A stretch of DNA of 64,000 bases from CAZGSN01 sp964371655 (lineage in GTDB: Bacteria > Desulfobacterota > Binatia > HRBIN30): positions 1 to 64,000 of the forward strand of contig CAYJOD010000022.1 in assembly GCA_964371655.1 (NCBI GenBank). The letters are read 5' to 3'. Shown in pieces: positions 1-8,502 of this stretch. The position numbers and the translations under genes are program-made. Numbering within the stretch: position 1 is the first letter of the stretch; each line of letters opens with the position of its first letter. The notes beneath the pieces are model-generated. The model was not told where the DNA came from. It saw only the letters and a program-made list of their open reading frames with translations, and ran no database searches.

Positions 1-60
1 GCATGCTGTCGCCTAAGTTCTCATTGCTATGTTAATTTGGAATCGCACTACTAGTTGCCC

Positions 61-160
61 CGCGAAACACTCACCCAATCACCGCGTGTTTATGCCTCCA
101 ACTGAGACAATCGACGAGACTGAGGATATCGCAGAGCCGCGACCGTGAGGGAGCGGTGTT
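61..160. repeat. Dispersed intergenic repeat, composite copy 1
   Basis: A stretch containing a block like ACCGCGTGTTTATGC and, about 40 bases later, GAGCCGCGACCGTGAGGGAG. Both blocks recur in the same order at about 35310-35411, and the second block recurs inverted at about 51570-51597. No gene is visible from 1 to 358; this repeat and the hairpin at 217-254 account for most of it. Confidence 0.6.
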
Positions 161-216
161 GAGGGAGCGGTGTTGATGGTAATCGACTCTCTCGATACGG
201 TTGCAGGCTTGAAGAG

Positions 217-254
217 CCTTGGTGGTACAGGCTGAAAGCCTATACCACCAAGGC
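217..254. repeat. GGTGGTACAGGC hairpin unit
   Basis: An inverted repeat whose arms are GGTGGTACAGGC and GCCTATACCACC (one mismatch). The same unit forms the cargo of the longer repeats at 35591-35716 and 51770-51898, so this is a solo copy. Confidence 0.65.
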
Positions 255-358
255 CTGGAGCTTCGACGCCAAGAGCTCAGCCCCGCAGTTACATCCAGAG
301 AACGGACCTCCTTCGGGGGAGAGCTGGTGCTCTCCCCCGATCCTTGATGTGCGCGCCG

Positions 359-577
359 TCAAGCCGCGCGCCGGCTTGCACGCCCGAACCCTTCGGTAGC
401 GGACAGCTTGGGAAACAGGCCGCGTCCACCGCGGGCGTCGATCGCGTAACGAACGGCGAGCGCGATGGGAGCGAAGGCGACAACCAACCCGACCACGCCC
501 GCGACGAAGGCGAAGCCAGCGCCGATATCGAAAGCCGCGGGAACAGGGGCAGCAAAGGCATACAGATCCATGAGCAT
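359..577 (-). CDS. Putative small membrane protein
   Basis: A 72-residue reading frame with one long hydrophobic stretch (roughly residues 15-45, rich in Ala, Val, Phe and Gly) followed by a charged tail, consistent with a single membrane-spanning peptide. The start is supported by a GAGAGGAG ribosome-binding sequence just upstream of the ATG. I do not recognise a family. It is convergent with nothing and lies in a repeat-rich edge region, so it could be spurious; the good SD and plausible transmembrane helix are the only support. Confidence 0.35.
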   Translation of the reverse strand: MLMDLYAFAAPVPAAFDIGAGFAFVAGVVGLVVAFAPIALAVRYAIDARGGRGLFPKLSATEGFGRASRRAA

Positions 578-685
578 CTCCTCTCTTGCACCCCTCCAAC
601 CGACCTTGCGGGTGCAAATCGGGGGATGCGGTTACAGTACCCGTCCTCCCTCAGAGCAGGACGTGATTCGATCTACTCGCATGCG

Positions 686-961
686 TCAGTGGGCGACGGC
701 CGCGTTGGCCGCGTTCCCCAGCACCGGCATTTGGCCCAGGTAGTTGAAGGCCGAGGCTTCCGCCGGAGCCAAGAACCACTCCATCGGGCGCCCGGTGTAC
801 GTTGCGATGCGGAACAGCACTTCGGTCGAAGGGATGCGACCGTTCATGTAGTTGTAGAGTGCCGATAGGCTGATGCCGATATCGTAGGCGAACGCCTTCG
901 GCTCATCGGCAACTACCTCCCGCAACCTCCGCGCTACCAACTGACTATCGATCCGAGTCAT
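686..961 (-). CDS. XRE-like helix-turn-helix DNA-binding protein
   Basis: A 91-residue protein. The start is set at the ATG at 961 because it has a strong AAAGGAG sequence seven bases upstream; a longer frame reaching 1087 would run back through the upstream hairpin. Residues about 10-60 have the pattern of an XRE/Cro-type helix-turn-helix (AYDIGISLSALYNYMNGR, then a helix beginning STEVLFRIA). The tail carries no recognisable effector domain. Probably a small transcriptional regulator or antitoxin-like protein; no toxin partner is adjacent. Confidence 0.65.
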   Translation of the reverse strand: MTRIDSQLVARRLREVVADEPKAFAYDIGISLSALYNYMNGRIPSTEVLFRIATYTGRPMEWFLAPAEASAFNYLGQMPVLGNAANAAVAH

Positions 962-1041
962 CTTCGTCTCCTTTCCGGATCGTCCTGAGGCGGCGGGCTC
1001 ATCCGCCACCCTGTTTCCGCCGTCGCGAAAATCTCTTGGCC

Positions 1042-1079
1042 AAAAAAAAGGCCGCCGAACTTTCGTCCGGCGGCCTTTT
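1042..1079 (-). terminator. Strong rho-independent terminator
   Basis: A 12-bp perfect stem (AAAAGGCCGCCG with CGGCGGCCTTTT) around a short loop. Read on the minus strand it ends in eight T residues, read on the plus strand in four, so it may work both ways but is better oriented for leftward transcripts. It lies 25 bp after the stop of the weak minus-strand frame at 1105-1341 and upstream of the HTH gene. Confidence 0.75.
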
Positions 1080-1104
1080 GTCCTCAAGGGATGTCTTCTC
1101 GTAC

Positions 1105-1341
1105 TTACGAATTCCCCTTCATCGGAAAGCCACCGGACCCGCGCGGGCTAATCTTCTTCGCGTTCACCGCCACACCATTGAGGCGGGCAGCAGCCGCGAA
1201 CGGCGTCGCCGTGAACATGCACGTGCTCCAACCGTTAACCCACGCGCTCGCGTCTCGTCGCGAGTGCTGGCTGGTATGTTGGGTCTGCGTGTGCATCTTC
1301 ACTAAAATCCTTTGACCTTCGGGGTGCACTCTAAGTTTCAT
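1105..1341 (-). CDS. Hypothetical 78-residue protein or non-coding transcript
   Basis: An open frame of 78 codons ending 25 bp before a strong leftward terminator, which implies that something is transcribed leftward here. The SD is weak (GCGAG) and the composition is unremarkable, with no domain I recognise. It could be a small RNA rather than a protein gene. It is divergent from ddl, with about 90 bp between the two starts. Confidence 0.25.
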   Translation of the reverse strand: MKLRVHPEGQRILVKMHTQTQHTSQHSRRDASAWVNGWSTCMFTATPFAAAARLNGVAVNAKKISPRGSGGFPMKGNS

Positions 1342-1434
1342 ACTCTCGCTGCCAAATCAAGATCGGAGTTTTCACATTCGTGGAGTGGGACGGTTGTTTC
1401 CCTGTGATATCGTCTGCCGGCGGAGGACGGCTTG

Positions 1435-2610
1435 GTGGCAAAGCGACTGCACATAGGGATCATCTTCGGTGGACGTTCGGGCGAGCACGAGATCTCGCTG
1501 CGTTCGGCGCATTCGGTGGTCGCGGCGATCGACCGCGACAAGTACGACGTGACGTTGATCGGCATTGACCACGACGGCGGCTGGCACCGACTCGAAGAAG
1601 CCGCGTTCTTTCATCTCACCGCGTCATCCCTACCCAAGGTGACAGCGAGCGGCGCGGAGGTCGTGCTGCGGCCACGGCCGGCGCACGGAGAGCTGATCGA
1701 TGCGACCGCTCACGGCATTCGCGCCCGTGGGGTTCGCTCCGGTGTTGCCCGCCCCGGGGGCAAGCGCGCCGTGCCCGTAGCGACGCGGCAGCTCGATGTC
1801 GTGTTTCCCATCCTCCATGGTACCTTTGGCGAGGATGGCAGCATGCAGGGCCTGCTCGATCTCGCCGATGTTGCGTACGTGGGATCCGGGGTCCTCGGTT
1901 CCGCGGTGGGGATGGACAAGGACGTGCAAAAGCGCCTGCTGCAAGCCGCTGGGATCCCGGTCCTGCCATACTTCACCGCCACGCGCCGGCAATGGGCGGC
2001 CAACGCCGCGTCGCTGCGTGCTGCCGCCGACAAGCTCGGGTATCCGCTCTTCGTGAAGCCGGCCAATCTCGGCTCCTCGGTCGGCATCACCAAGGTAAAC
2101 GCGAAAGACCGGCTCGCGGCGGCTATCGAGATCGCCTTGCAGTACGACACCAAGATTCTCGTCGAGCACGGTATCGACGCACGCGAAATCGAAGTGGCCG
2201 TGCTCGGCAACGAGGATGCGCAAGCATCGCTGCCCGGCGAGGTCTGCCCGGCCGCGGAGTTCTACTCCTACACCGACAAGTACGTGAATGAGCACGGCGC
2301 GGCATTGAAGATCCCGGCACCGCTTACCGCCGCGCAAACCAAGCACGTGCGCGCCCTGGCCGTGCGCGTCTTTCAACTACTCGAGTGCTCCGGAATGGCA
2401 CGCGTCGATTTCTTTCTCGAGCGCTCGACCAAGGCTTGGTACGCCAACGAAGTGAACACGATTCCGGGGTTCACCTCGATCAGCATGTACCCCAAGCTAT
2501 GGGAGGCTTCCGGGATTTCCTACCGCGACCTCATCAGCCAACTGATCGACCTCGCCCTCGCCCGCCACGCCGAACGCCGGCGCCTCAAGCGTACGTTCGA
2601 TCCGAGCTGA
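1435..2610 (+). CDS. ddl: D-alanine--D-alanine ligase
   Basis: Cytoplasmic ATP-grasp enzyme joining two D-alanines for peptidoglycan precursor synthesis. The GTG at 1435 is chosen over an in-frame TTG three bases earlier because GGAGGA ends seven bases before it. At 391 residues it matches DdlA/B-type ligases. Visible motifs: N-terminal FGGRSGEHEIS (11-21), HGTFGEDGSMQG (128-139), the glycine-rich ATP-binding stretch KPANLGSSVG (208-217) and the C-terminal catalytic and Mg-binding EVNTIPGFTS (339-348). An insertion rich in Arg, Gly and Pro at about 95-115 is longer than in E. coli Ddl. It stands alone, not within a mur/fts cluster. Confidence 0.95.
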   Translation: MAKRLHIGIIFGGRSGEHEISLRSAHSVVAAIDRDKYDVTLIGIDHDGGWHRLEEAAFFHLTASSLPKVTASGAEVVLRPRPAHGELIDATAHGIRARGVRSGVARPGGKRAVPVATRQLDVVFPILHGTFGEDGSMQGLLDLADVAYVGSGVLGSAVGMDKDVQKRLLQAAGIPVLPYFTATRRQWAANAASLRAAADKLGYPLFVKPANLGSSVGITKVNAKDRLAAAIEIALQYDTKILVEHGIDAREIEVAVLGNEDAQASLPGEVCPAAEFYSYTDKYVNEHGAALKIPAPLTAAQTKHVRALAVRVFQLLECSGMARVDFFLERSTKAWYANEVNTIPGFTSISMYPKLWEASGISYRDLISQLIDLALARHAERRRLKRTFDPS

Positions 2611-2687
2611 GAGCGAGTTTCGCTGAGCTCGGTGAGGCGTGCGCGCGTCTTTCTGCTCTTGCACTGGTGGGTCTATTTGCAATTTTC

Positions 2688-2800
2688 GCTCGATGTCATC
2701 CCGAGCGAAGTGAGGGATCTGCAGTGGAACGTCGCGCTCACCGTGGCCCCCAGAAGATCCCTCGCCGCGGAAATTGCGACGGCTCGGAATGACAATCGAA
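2688..2800. repeat. GTCATCCCGAGCG dispersed repeat, copy 1
   Basis: A roughly 110-bp element with blocks CATCCCGAGCG, GAGGGATCTGCAGTGGAA, CCCTCGCCGCGGA and GGCTCGGAATGACA. The same blocks appear inverted at about 38183-38290. It fills the gap between ddl and the next gene. Confidence 0.75.
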
Positions 2801-2919
2801 TTGACCCACTATCAGCTCTTGCAACGGCCTGCCGAGACACGGGCCGCGGTCCATCGTCGTCGTCATGGTTCGTGGCGGCCGGCTTCTCACGCTTCGCCGG
2901 CAAAGCTAGGGTATTGCGC

Positions 2920-3498
2920 ATGCTCATGCTGCTCGCCGCATCCGCCGGTGCCCTCGCCTGGTCCCTTTCCGAATACCTCCTCCACCGCTTCGCAGGACAC
3001 GGTCCGCTGCGCCGCAAGACGCCGCTCTGGTTCCTGACCCCGAAGGCGCTGGTCATCCCCTTCCACGAGGAGCACACCGCGCACCACCGCGACCCACTGT
3101 ACTTCGCGCCCACCTGGAAGAAGGCGATGGCCGCGATTCTCCTCGTGCCGGTGCTGGGCGGGCTGGCGTCGCTGCTGGTCGGCCGGCAGGCCGGTGCAGG
3201 CTTCGGCGTCGGCTACGCGCTAACGTACCTTGCGTATGAGGTGCTGCACCGGCGCATCCACACCCACGCGCCGACCAACAGCTACCTGCGGTGGATGCGG
3301 CTCAACCACCTGCACCACCACGTGACGCCAAAGCTGAACCATGGCGTCACCTCGCCGCTCTGGGACCTCGCCTTCTCCACGCGGGAGTCAGTGCATCCGG
3401 TGCGGCTGCCCCTACAGCTGGCGCCGGCGTGGCTTGTGGACGACGGCGGCAGCGTGCGTCGCGAATTCACCGCCGACTACGAGCTCGTCGGGCGCTGA
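2920..3498 (+). CDS. Fatty acid hydroxylase/sterol desaturase-family membrane protein
   Basis: A 192-residue integral membrane protein with the histidine clusters of the di-iron fatty acid hydroxylase superfamily: HRFAGH, HEEHTAHH, HRRIH and HLHHH, between hydrophobic segments. Such proteins hydroxylate or desaturate lipid or carotenoid substrates at the membrane; the substrate cannot be told. The open frame extends back to 2632, but that part lies in a dispersed repeat, so the ATG at 2920 is preferred although its ribosome site is weak. No partner gene is adjacent. Confidence 0.75.
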   Translation: MLMLLAASAGALAWSLSEYLLHRFAGHGPLRRKTPLWFLTPKALVIPFHEEHTAHHRDPLYFAPTWKKAMAAILLVPVLGGLASLLVGRQAGAGFGVGYALTYLAYEVLHRRIHTHAPTNSYLRWMRLNHLHHHVTPKLNHGVTSPLWDLAFSTRESVHPVRLPLQLAPAWLVDDGGSVRREFTADYELVGR

Positions 3499-3569
3499 CC
3501 AGGCGGGCGCCGGGCCGTCAGAGCTTGGGAAAAGCTCCCGCAGCGCGAATTCGATTTGTTCACAAGGTC

Positions 3570-3732
3570 TCAGACTCATGTTTGTGAATAAGTCCAATGA
3601 CCCCGTCCGCCTGACTTTGGTGCGCGCGGCGCACCCTACGGAGATCCTGAAAAGACGGGGCATTCGTAGGGTGCGCTGTGCGCACCGAGGTTCGGCTTAG
3701 GTCCCCAATCGATTTCTTCACAAACTCTCAGT
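3570..3732. repeat. Nested inverted repeat (TTGTGAA frame with GTAGGGTGCG cargo)
   Basis: Outer arms GAGAGTTTGTGAAGAAATC-like (about 3570-3594 and 3711-3732) enclose an inner palindrome at about 3617-3690 whose arms read GCGCGCGGCGCACCCTAC and GTAGGGTGCGCTGTGCGC. The outer arms recur at 58370-58497 around different cargo; the inner unit recurs at 15543-15620. With an adjoining promoter-like AT-richer stretch it accounts for the 362-bp gap 3499-3860. Confidence 0.75.
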
Positions 3733-3860
3733 CCCGCTCGGGCAGGGGCCGGGGCGACTCTGGGTGCAAGGCCGCGACGCGACACGAATGACACGACGGG
3801 TCATATTGCAATGTCTAAAGATGTCCTCTAGGAGTCGCGAACTGCCACAGCGGGAGATCG

Positions 3861-4565
3861 ATGAACCTAGGAGTCCGAGATGTCTGCGCGCTTCTCAATG
3901 TGTCTGAGAAGACCATTTATCGCTGGATCAACCAGGGCTTGCTGCCTGCCTACCGGCTAAACGACCAGTACCGCTTCAATCGCGCCGAGCTCCTGGAGTG
4001 GGCCACGGCGCGCAAGATCAATATCTCTGCCGAGCTCTTCGAGGAGCCCGAGAGCAGCGCCACGCCGCTGCCGAGCTTGAGCGAAGCGCTACAAGCCGGC
4101 GGGATTTTTTATCGGGTCGGAGGTGACGACAAGAACTCGGTGCTGCGCGCCGTGATCGAACACCTGCGCGTGCCGGAGGAGGTCGATCGCGAGTTCCTGT
4201 ATCGAGTCGTGCTGGCGCGCGAGAACCTGCAATCGACCGGAATCGGCGACGGCATCGCCATCCCGCACGTGCGCAATCCGATCGTCCTGCACGTGTCGCG
4301 GCCGATGATCACACTCTGCTTTCTCGAACGCCCGGTGGACTTCGCTGCACTCGATGGCAAGCCGGTGCACGCCCTCTTCACGTTGATCAGCCCGACCGTG
4401 CGCGCGCACCTGTGGATGCTGTCGCGACTGTCCTTCGCCCTCCACGATGAGGAGTTTAAGAAGCTCATCGCCACGCAGGGGGGGCGCGAGGAAATCCTCG
4501 CCGCTGCCGTTCGCATCGAGGCAGCCCTCGATCAGCAACGCCAGGAACGGGAGAGGAAAGACTAG
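3861..4565 (+). CDS. HTH (MerR/excisionase-like) fused to PTS EIIA-Ntr domain
   Basis: A 234-residue two-domain protein. Residues about 3-52 form an excisionase/MerR-like winged HTH (VCALLNVSEKTIYRWINQG, then FNRAELLEWA). Residues about 72-225 form a PTS_EIIA_2 (PtsN) domain with the phosphorylatable histidine in GIGDGIAIPHVRNP (H136). Known family: PtsN-type domains take phosphate from NPr and regulate by protein contact; the DNA-binding domain suggests a phosphorylation-sensitive transcription factor. It ends at 4565 and the HyfB-like gene starts at 4566, so it is the first gene of the Ehr operon and probably its regulator (inference). Confidence 0.85.
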   Translation: MNLGVRDVCALLNVSEKTIYRWINQGLLPAYRLNDQYRFNRAELLEWATARKINISAELFEEPESSATPLPSLSEALQAGGIFYRVGGDDKNSVLRAVIEHLRVPEEVDREFLYRVVLARENLQSTGIGDGIAIPHVRNPIVLHVSRPMITLCFLERPVDFAALDGKPVHALFTLISPTVRAHLWMLSRLSFALHDEEFKKLIATQGGREEILAAAVRIEAALDQQRQERERKD

Positions 4566-6542
4566 GTGACGCTGCTGTTGCTGGCACTCGGGCTCCTCGT
4601 CGGCAGTGGCGGCGCGGCACTCCTTGTCCCCGCGTCGGGACGCTGGCCGACGCGCCTCGGAGCCGGAGGCGCCGTCGCCGCCTGTGCACTGGGATTGCTG
4701 CCGGCGGCGCGGGTGCTGCTGTGGGGCACGCACGATGCGCTGCGGCTCGGCTGGCAGGTTCCGTACGGAAGCTTCGCCGTCGAGATCGACGCCGTCTCCG
4801 CATTCTTCCTCCTGCCCATCTTCGCTCTCTCGGCTCTCGCGGCCGTCTATGGCAGCGAGTACTTGCAGACCTACGACGCTCGCGAGCGCCTCGGTCCGTC
4901 GTGGTTCTTCTTCAACGCGCTCGTCGCCAGCATGGTATTGGTCGTGATCGCTCGCAATGGCGTGCTCTTCCTCGTCGCCTGGGAGCTGATGGCGCTGTCG
5001 TCGTTCTTCCTGGTCACGTTCGAAAACGAAAAGCCCGCGGTGCAAGCGGCGGGCTGGCTCTACCTCGTCGCCACCCACCTCGGCACGGCGTGCCTGCTGG
5101 CGCTGTTCATCTTGCTCGGGAATGCCAGCGGCAGCCTCGACTTCGATCGCTTCAGCGCGACGTCGGCACCCGCAGGCCTGCTGCTCGTGCTCGCGATCGT
5201 CGGCTTCGGCACCAAGGCGGGCTTTATGCCGTTTCACGTCTGGTTGCCGGAAGCCCATCCGGCGGCACCGAGCCACGTCTCGGCACTGATGTCCGGGGTG
5301 ATGATCAAGACCGGCATCTACGGTCTCATCCGCATCCTGACCTTTCTCGGTCCACCGCCCGCATGGTGGGGGTGGGTGCTATGCGGCATCGGCCTGACCT
5401 CCGGTGTCCTCGGTGTGCTTCTGGCGCTGGCGCAACGCGACTTGAAGCGTCTGCTCGCATATTCGAGCGTGGAGAACATCGGCATCATCGCGCTTGGACT
5501 CGGCGTCGGCGAGTTGGGACTCCACGCCGGCTCGCCGGCTGTGGCGGTCCTCGGCTTCGCCGGAGCCCTTCTCCACGTCATGAACCACGCGATCTTCAAG
5601 GGGCTCCTGTTTCTGGGCGCCGGAGCCGTGGCGCATGCCACCGGCACCCGCGAGATCGATCAGCTCGGCGGGCTCCTCAAGCGCATGCCGTGGACAGGGA
5701 GTGCCTTCCTGGTGGGCGCACTCGCGATCTCGGGGCTGCCGCCGCTCAACGGCTTCGTCGGCGAGTTTCTGATCTACCTCGCGGCCTTCAAGGGCATCGT
5801 CGTCGGTGACGCGCAAGCGGCCGTCCCACTACTCTGCGCGATCGCCGGACTCGCGCTGATCGGCGGGCTCGCGGTCGCCTGCTTCACCAATGCCTTCGGT
5901 ATCGTTTTCCTTGGCGAGCCACGTAGTGAGCTGGCGACGCACGCGCATGAGCCGGGGCTTGCGATGCGCGTACCGATGCTGTTACTCGCCGCGGCCTGTG
6001 TGCTGATTGCCGGCCTGGCGCCGTTGGTGGTGGGGGCGTTGGCGCCGGTCGTGGTAGGGGCGACGGGATTGTCCGCGCCGACTGTGCGCGGTGTCCTGGT
6101 AGAAACCACCACGCCGCTGGTGTTCGTCGCGGCGACGGCGCTCGGGCTGTTGGCTCTCATCGCGTTGCTGGCGGAGCTGCGCCGCCGGCTGCTGGCCGGT
6201 CGACAGGTCGCCGCGAGTGGCACGTGGGATTGTGGTTACGCACAGCCATCGACACGCATGCAGTACACCGGGTCGTCCTTCGCTCAGCCGTTGACCGATC
6301 TCTTCGCTCCGTTTCTGCAGACGCGCGAGAATCTCGCACCCCCAGAGGGATTGTTTCCGCGCACTGCTTCGTTCGCCAGCGAAACCCCGGACGTGTTCGG
6401 CGCGCGTCTCTACACACCGATCTTCGCCACCATCGGCCGCGGCTTGGCGGCGTTGCGCTGGCTCCAGCACGGGCAGGTGCATCTGTACGTCTTGTACATC
6501 GCCCTGACCCTGCTGGCGCTGTTTATCTGGAAGCTCGGGTAG
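4566..6542 (+). CDS. hyfB: HyfB-like proton-antiporter subunit of Ehr complex
   Basis: A 658-residue, very hydrophobic protein of the MrpA/NuoL/HyfB antiporter family, close in length to E. coli HyfB. GTG start directly after the stop of the preceding gene (zero spacing). Key residues: the TM5 glutamate in FLVAWELMALSSFF (E140), the central lysine and histidine in GTKAGFMPFHVWLPEAH (K217, H224, H231) and K248. It should translocate H+ or Na+ coupled to electron transfer in the peripheral arm. It is one of two antiporter-type subunits in the operon, with HyfF-like at 8677. Confidence 0.88.
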   Translation: MTLLLLALGLLVGSGGAALLVPASGRWPTRLGAGGAVAACALGLLPAARVLLWGTHDALRLGWQVPYGSFAVEIDAVSAFFLLPIFALSALAAVYGSEYLQTYDARERLGPSWFFFNALVASMVLVVIARNGVLFLVAWELMALSSFFLVTFENEKPAVQAAGWLYLVATHLGTACLLALFILLGNASGSLDFDRFSATSAPAGLLLVLAIVGFGTKAGFMPFHVWLPEAHPAAPSHVSALMSGVMIKTGIYGLIRILTFLGPPPAWWGWVLCGIGLTSGVLGVLLALAQRDLKRLLAYSSVENIGIIALGLGVGELGLHAGSPAVAVLGFAGALLHVMNHAIFKGLLFLGAGAVAHATGTREIDQLGGLLKRMPWTGSAFLVGALAISGLPPLNGFVGEFLIYLAAFKGIVVGDAQAAVPLLCAIAGLALIGGLAVACFTNAFGIVFLGEPRSELATHAHEPGLAMRVPMLLLAAACVLIAGLAPLVVGALAPVVVGATGLSAPTVRGVLVETTTPLVFVAATALGLLALIALLAELRRRLLAGRQVAASGTWDCGYAQPSTRMQYTGSSFAQPLTDLFAPFLQTRENLAPPEGLFPRTASFASETPDVFGARLYTPIFATIGRGLAALRWLQHGQVHLYVLYIALTLLALFIWKLG

Positions 6543-6596
6543 TGTGGTGAGCTGCAAGCTCGCAAACGAGATGAAGCATCTGGAACTGCGCGGACG

Positions 6597-6841
6597 CCCT
6601 CACCCTAACCCTCTCTCAAAGGGAGAGGGGAGCTTGCCTTTCTCCCTCTCCCTTTGAGATTGTCGATAAATGCGAATGGAAAACAGGAAACGGGAAACCG
6701 GGAACCGAAAACTGGGCAATGCTTATGCAGAAAGGCCGGTTTTCCATTTTCGGTTTTCGGTTTCCTGTTTTCCATTCTCCGAGCAACGGCCGTTCGCGGA
6801 GAAAATCGACAGTCTCCTTTGGGAGAGGGTCGGGGTGAGGG
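6597..6841. repeat. Nested repeat: CTCACCCTAACCCTCTC frame, TGTCGATAAA inner frame
   Basis: Outer arms CCCTCACCCTAACCCTCTC and GAGAGGGTCGGGGTGAGGG enclose a second inverted repeat (GAGATTGTCGATAAA at about 6656 and GAAAATCGACAGTCTC near 6816), which itself encloses a third palindrome built on GAATGGAAAACAGGAAAC. Inserted between hyfB- and hyfC-like genes, it fills the 354-bp gap 6543-6896. A close copy is at 39440-39657. Confidence 0.85.
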
Positions 6842-6896
6842 TTCTTCAATCGGGCCTGCATTATTGCAGCCGACTTCTGATTCAGGGCACCAGCCG

Positions 6897-7808
6897 ATGA
6901 CTCCCGCCGCCATCATTCCCGTGCTGTCGCCCTTGCTGCTCGCCCCCTTGCTGCTCGGCGTGATCGCGCGCACCAAGGCGGTCGTGGCTGGACGCAGCGG
7001 GCCACCGTTGTTGCAGCCCTACTACGACCTGGTGAAGCTGCTGCAAAAGTCGGCCGTGTACAGTCGTACGACGACGTGGGTGTTTCGCGCCGGCCCCGTG
7101 GTCGGCTTGGCGGCGCTGCTGTGCGCCGCGGCTTTCGTGCCGCTCGGCGGCGTCGCGGCGCCACTGCGCTTCGAGGGCGATCTGATCCTCTTCGCCTACG
7201 TCCTCGGGCTGCTGCGATTCTTCACGGTCATCGCCGCGCTCGACACCGGGTCGAGCTTCGAGGCGATGGGGGCCAGCCGCGAGGTATCGTTTTCCGCGCT
7301 CGCCGAGCCGGCGCTGCTGCTCGGTCTCGTCGGCGTGGCACGTAAGACGGGGAGCTTTTCGCTCTCTACCATCTACGCGGGAATGGATACGACCGCCTGG
7401 ACCGCGGCGGCGCCAGCCTTGGCCCTGATCGCCGCGGCGCTTCTCATCGTATTCCTCGCCGAGAATTCGCGCGTGCCCGTCGACGACCCGACCACACATC
7501 TGGAGCTGACAATGATCCACGAGGTCATGGTGCTCGATCATGGTGGTCCGGATCTGGCGTTCATTCTCTACGGCAGCGCTCTGAAGCTGTGGCTGCTTGG
7601 AGCTTTGCTTGTCGGCCTGGTCGTGCCCGTGCGCAGCGGCTTGGTGTGGCTCGATGCCGGCGCCGCGCTGGCAGGCATGCTGGCCTTGGCGGTCGTCACC
7701 GGTATCGTCGAGTCGTCCACGGCTCGGTGGCGTTTACTGCGCATCCCGCAACTGCTGGTCGGTGCCGGCGTGATGGCGGCGGTGGCGCTGGTGTTGATGC
7801 TGCGGTGA
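6897..7808 (+). CDS. hyfC: HyfC/NuoH-like membrane subunit of Ehr complex
   Basis: A 303-residue multi-pass protein of the NuoH/HycD/HyfC family, which anchors the peripheral arm and forms the quinone-site/proton-entry region in complex I relatives. The ATG at 6897 is chosen because the longer open frame (to 6654) lies inside a dispersed repeat. Visible family features: GPPLLQPYYDLVKLLQK, the acidic ENSRVPVDDPTTHLELTMIH stretch and EVMVLDHGG. Four bases separate it from the hyfE-like gene. Confidence 0.9.
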   Translation: MTPAAIIPVLSPLLLAPLLLGVIARTKAVVAGRSGPPLLQPYYDLVKLLQKSAVYSRTTTWVFRAGPVVGLAALLCAAAFVPLGGVAAPLRFEGDLILFAYVLGLLRFFTVIAALDTGSSFEAMGASREVSFSALAEPALLLGLVGVARKTGSFSLSTIYAGMDTTAWTAAAPALALIAAALLIVFLAENSRVPVDDPTTHLELTMIHEVMVLDHGGPDLAFILYGSALKLWLLGALLVGLVVPVRSGLVWLDAGAALAGMLALAVVTGIVESSTARWRLLRIPQLLVGAGVMAAVALVLMLR

Positions 7809-7812
7809 TTGC

Positions 7813-8466
7813 ATGACCATGTGGGTAGATACGACGCTGGTGTTCTTGGCGCTGACCAGCATCCTGTTGCTGGGTTCCAGCCGTTTGACCCGCTGCATCC
7901 GCATCGTTGCTTTTCAGGGCGTGCTGTTGGGCGTGCTGACCGCCGCTGTGCATGCGCACACGGTTACGGTGCGCGTGGTGGCCCTTGCCGGATCCATCCT
8001 TGTCCTGAAGGGATTCGTGTTCCCGTGGCTCTTATCTCGGGTTCTTCGCGACGCCAATGTGCGGCGCGAGATTGAGCCGCTGGTCGGTTACATCACGTCG
8101 ATGCTCGCCGGCACTCTGGGCCTGGCGGTCTCGTTTTGGCTGAGCGCGCGCCTGCCGCTACCGACGCCACCACTGTCGTTGCTGGTGGTACCCGTAGCCT
8201 TGTTCACGACCCTGGCAGGACTCTTCCTCATCGTCAGCCGCCGCACCGCGCTGATGCAGGTTCTGGCGTACGTCGTGCTCGAAAACGGAATCTACGCCTT
8301 CGGCGTCGGGCTGGTGCAGGAGACACCCATGCTCGTCGAGCTCGGGGTGTTGCTCGACGTGTTCGTGGCGGTCTTCGTCATGGGCATCGCCATCTTCCAT
8401 ATCAACCGCGAGTTCGACCACATCGATGCAGATCAACTAGCGACGCTCCGTGATTGGACCCCATGA
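7813..8466 (+). CDS. hyfE: HyfE-like membrane subunit of Ehr complex
   Basis: A 217-residue protein, nearly the length of E. coli HyfE, with about six hydrophobic segments; its C-terminal half resembles NuoK (glutamate in YVVLENGIYAFGVG). Known family: NuoK-like subunits carry conserved glutamates in the proton path. Starts four bases after the hyfC-like stop, so the two are translationally close. Confidence 0.87.
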   Translation: MTMWVDTTLVFLALTSILLLGSSRLTRCIRIVAFQGVLLGVLTAAVHAHTVTVRVVALAGSILVLKGFVFPWLLSRVLRDANVRREIEPLVGYITSMLAGTLGLAVSFWLSARLPLPTPPLSLLVVPVALFTTLAGLFLIVSRRTALMQVLAYVVLENGIYAFGVGLVQETPMLVELGVLLDVFVAVFVMGIAIFHINREFDHIDADQLATLRDWTP

Positions 8467-8502
8467 ACCCGAAGACCTCCATTGTGCTCTGGGGTGACAG
8501 GT

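Noticed and set aside
4089..5276. 395-codon open frame on the minus strand
   Set aside because: Antisense to the HTH-PtsN and HyfB-like genes; Arg/Glu/Gln-rich shadow protein.
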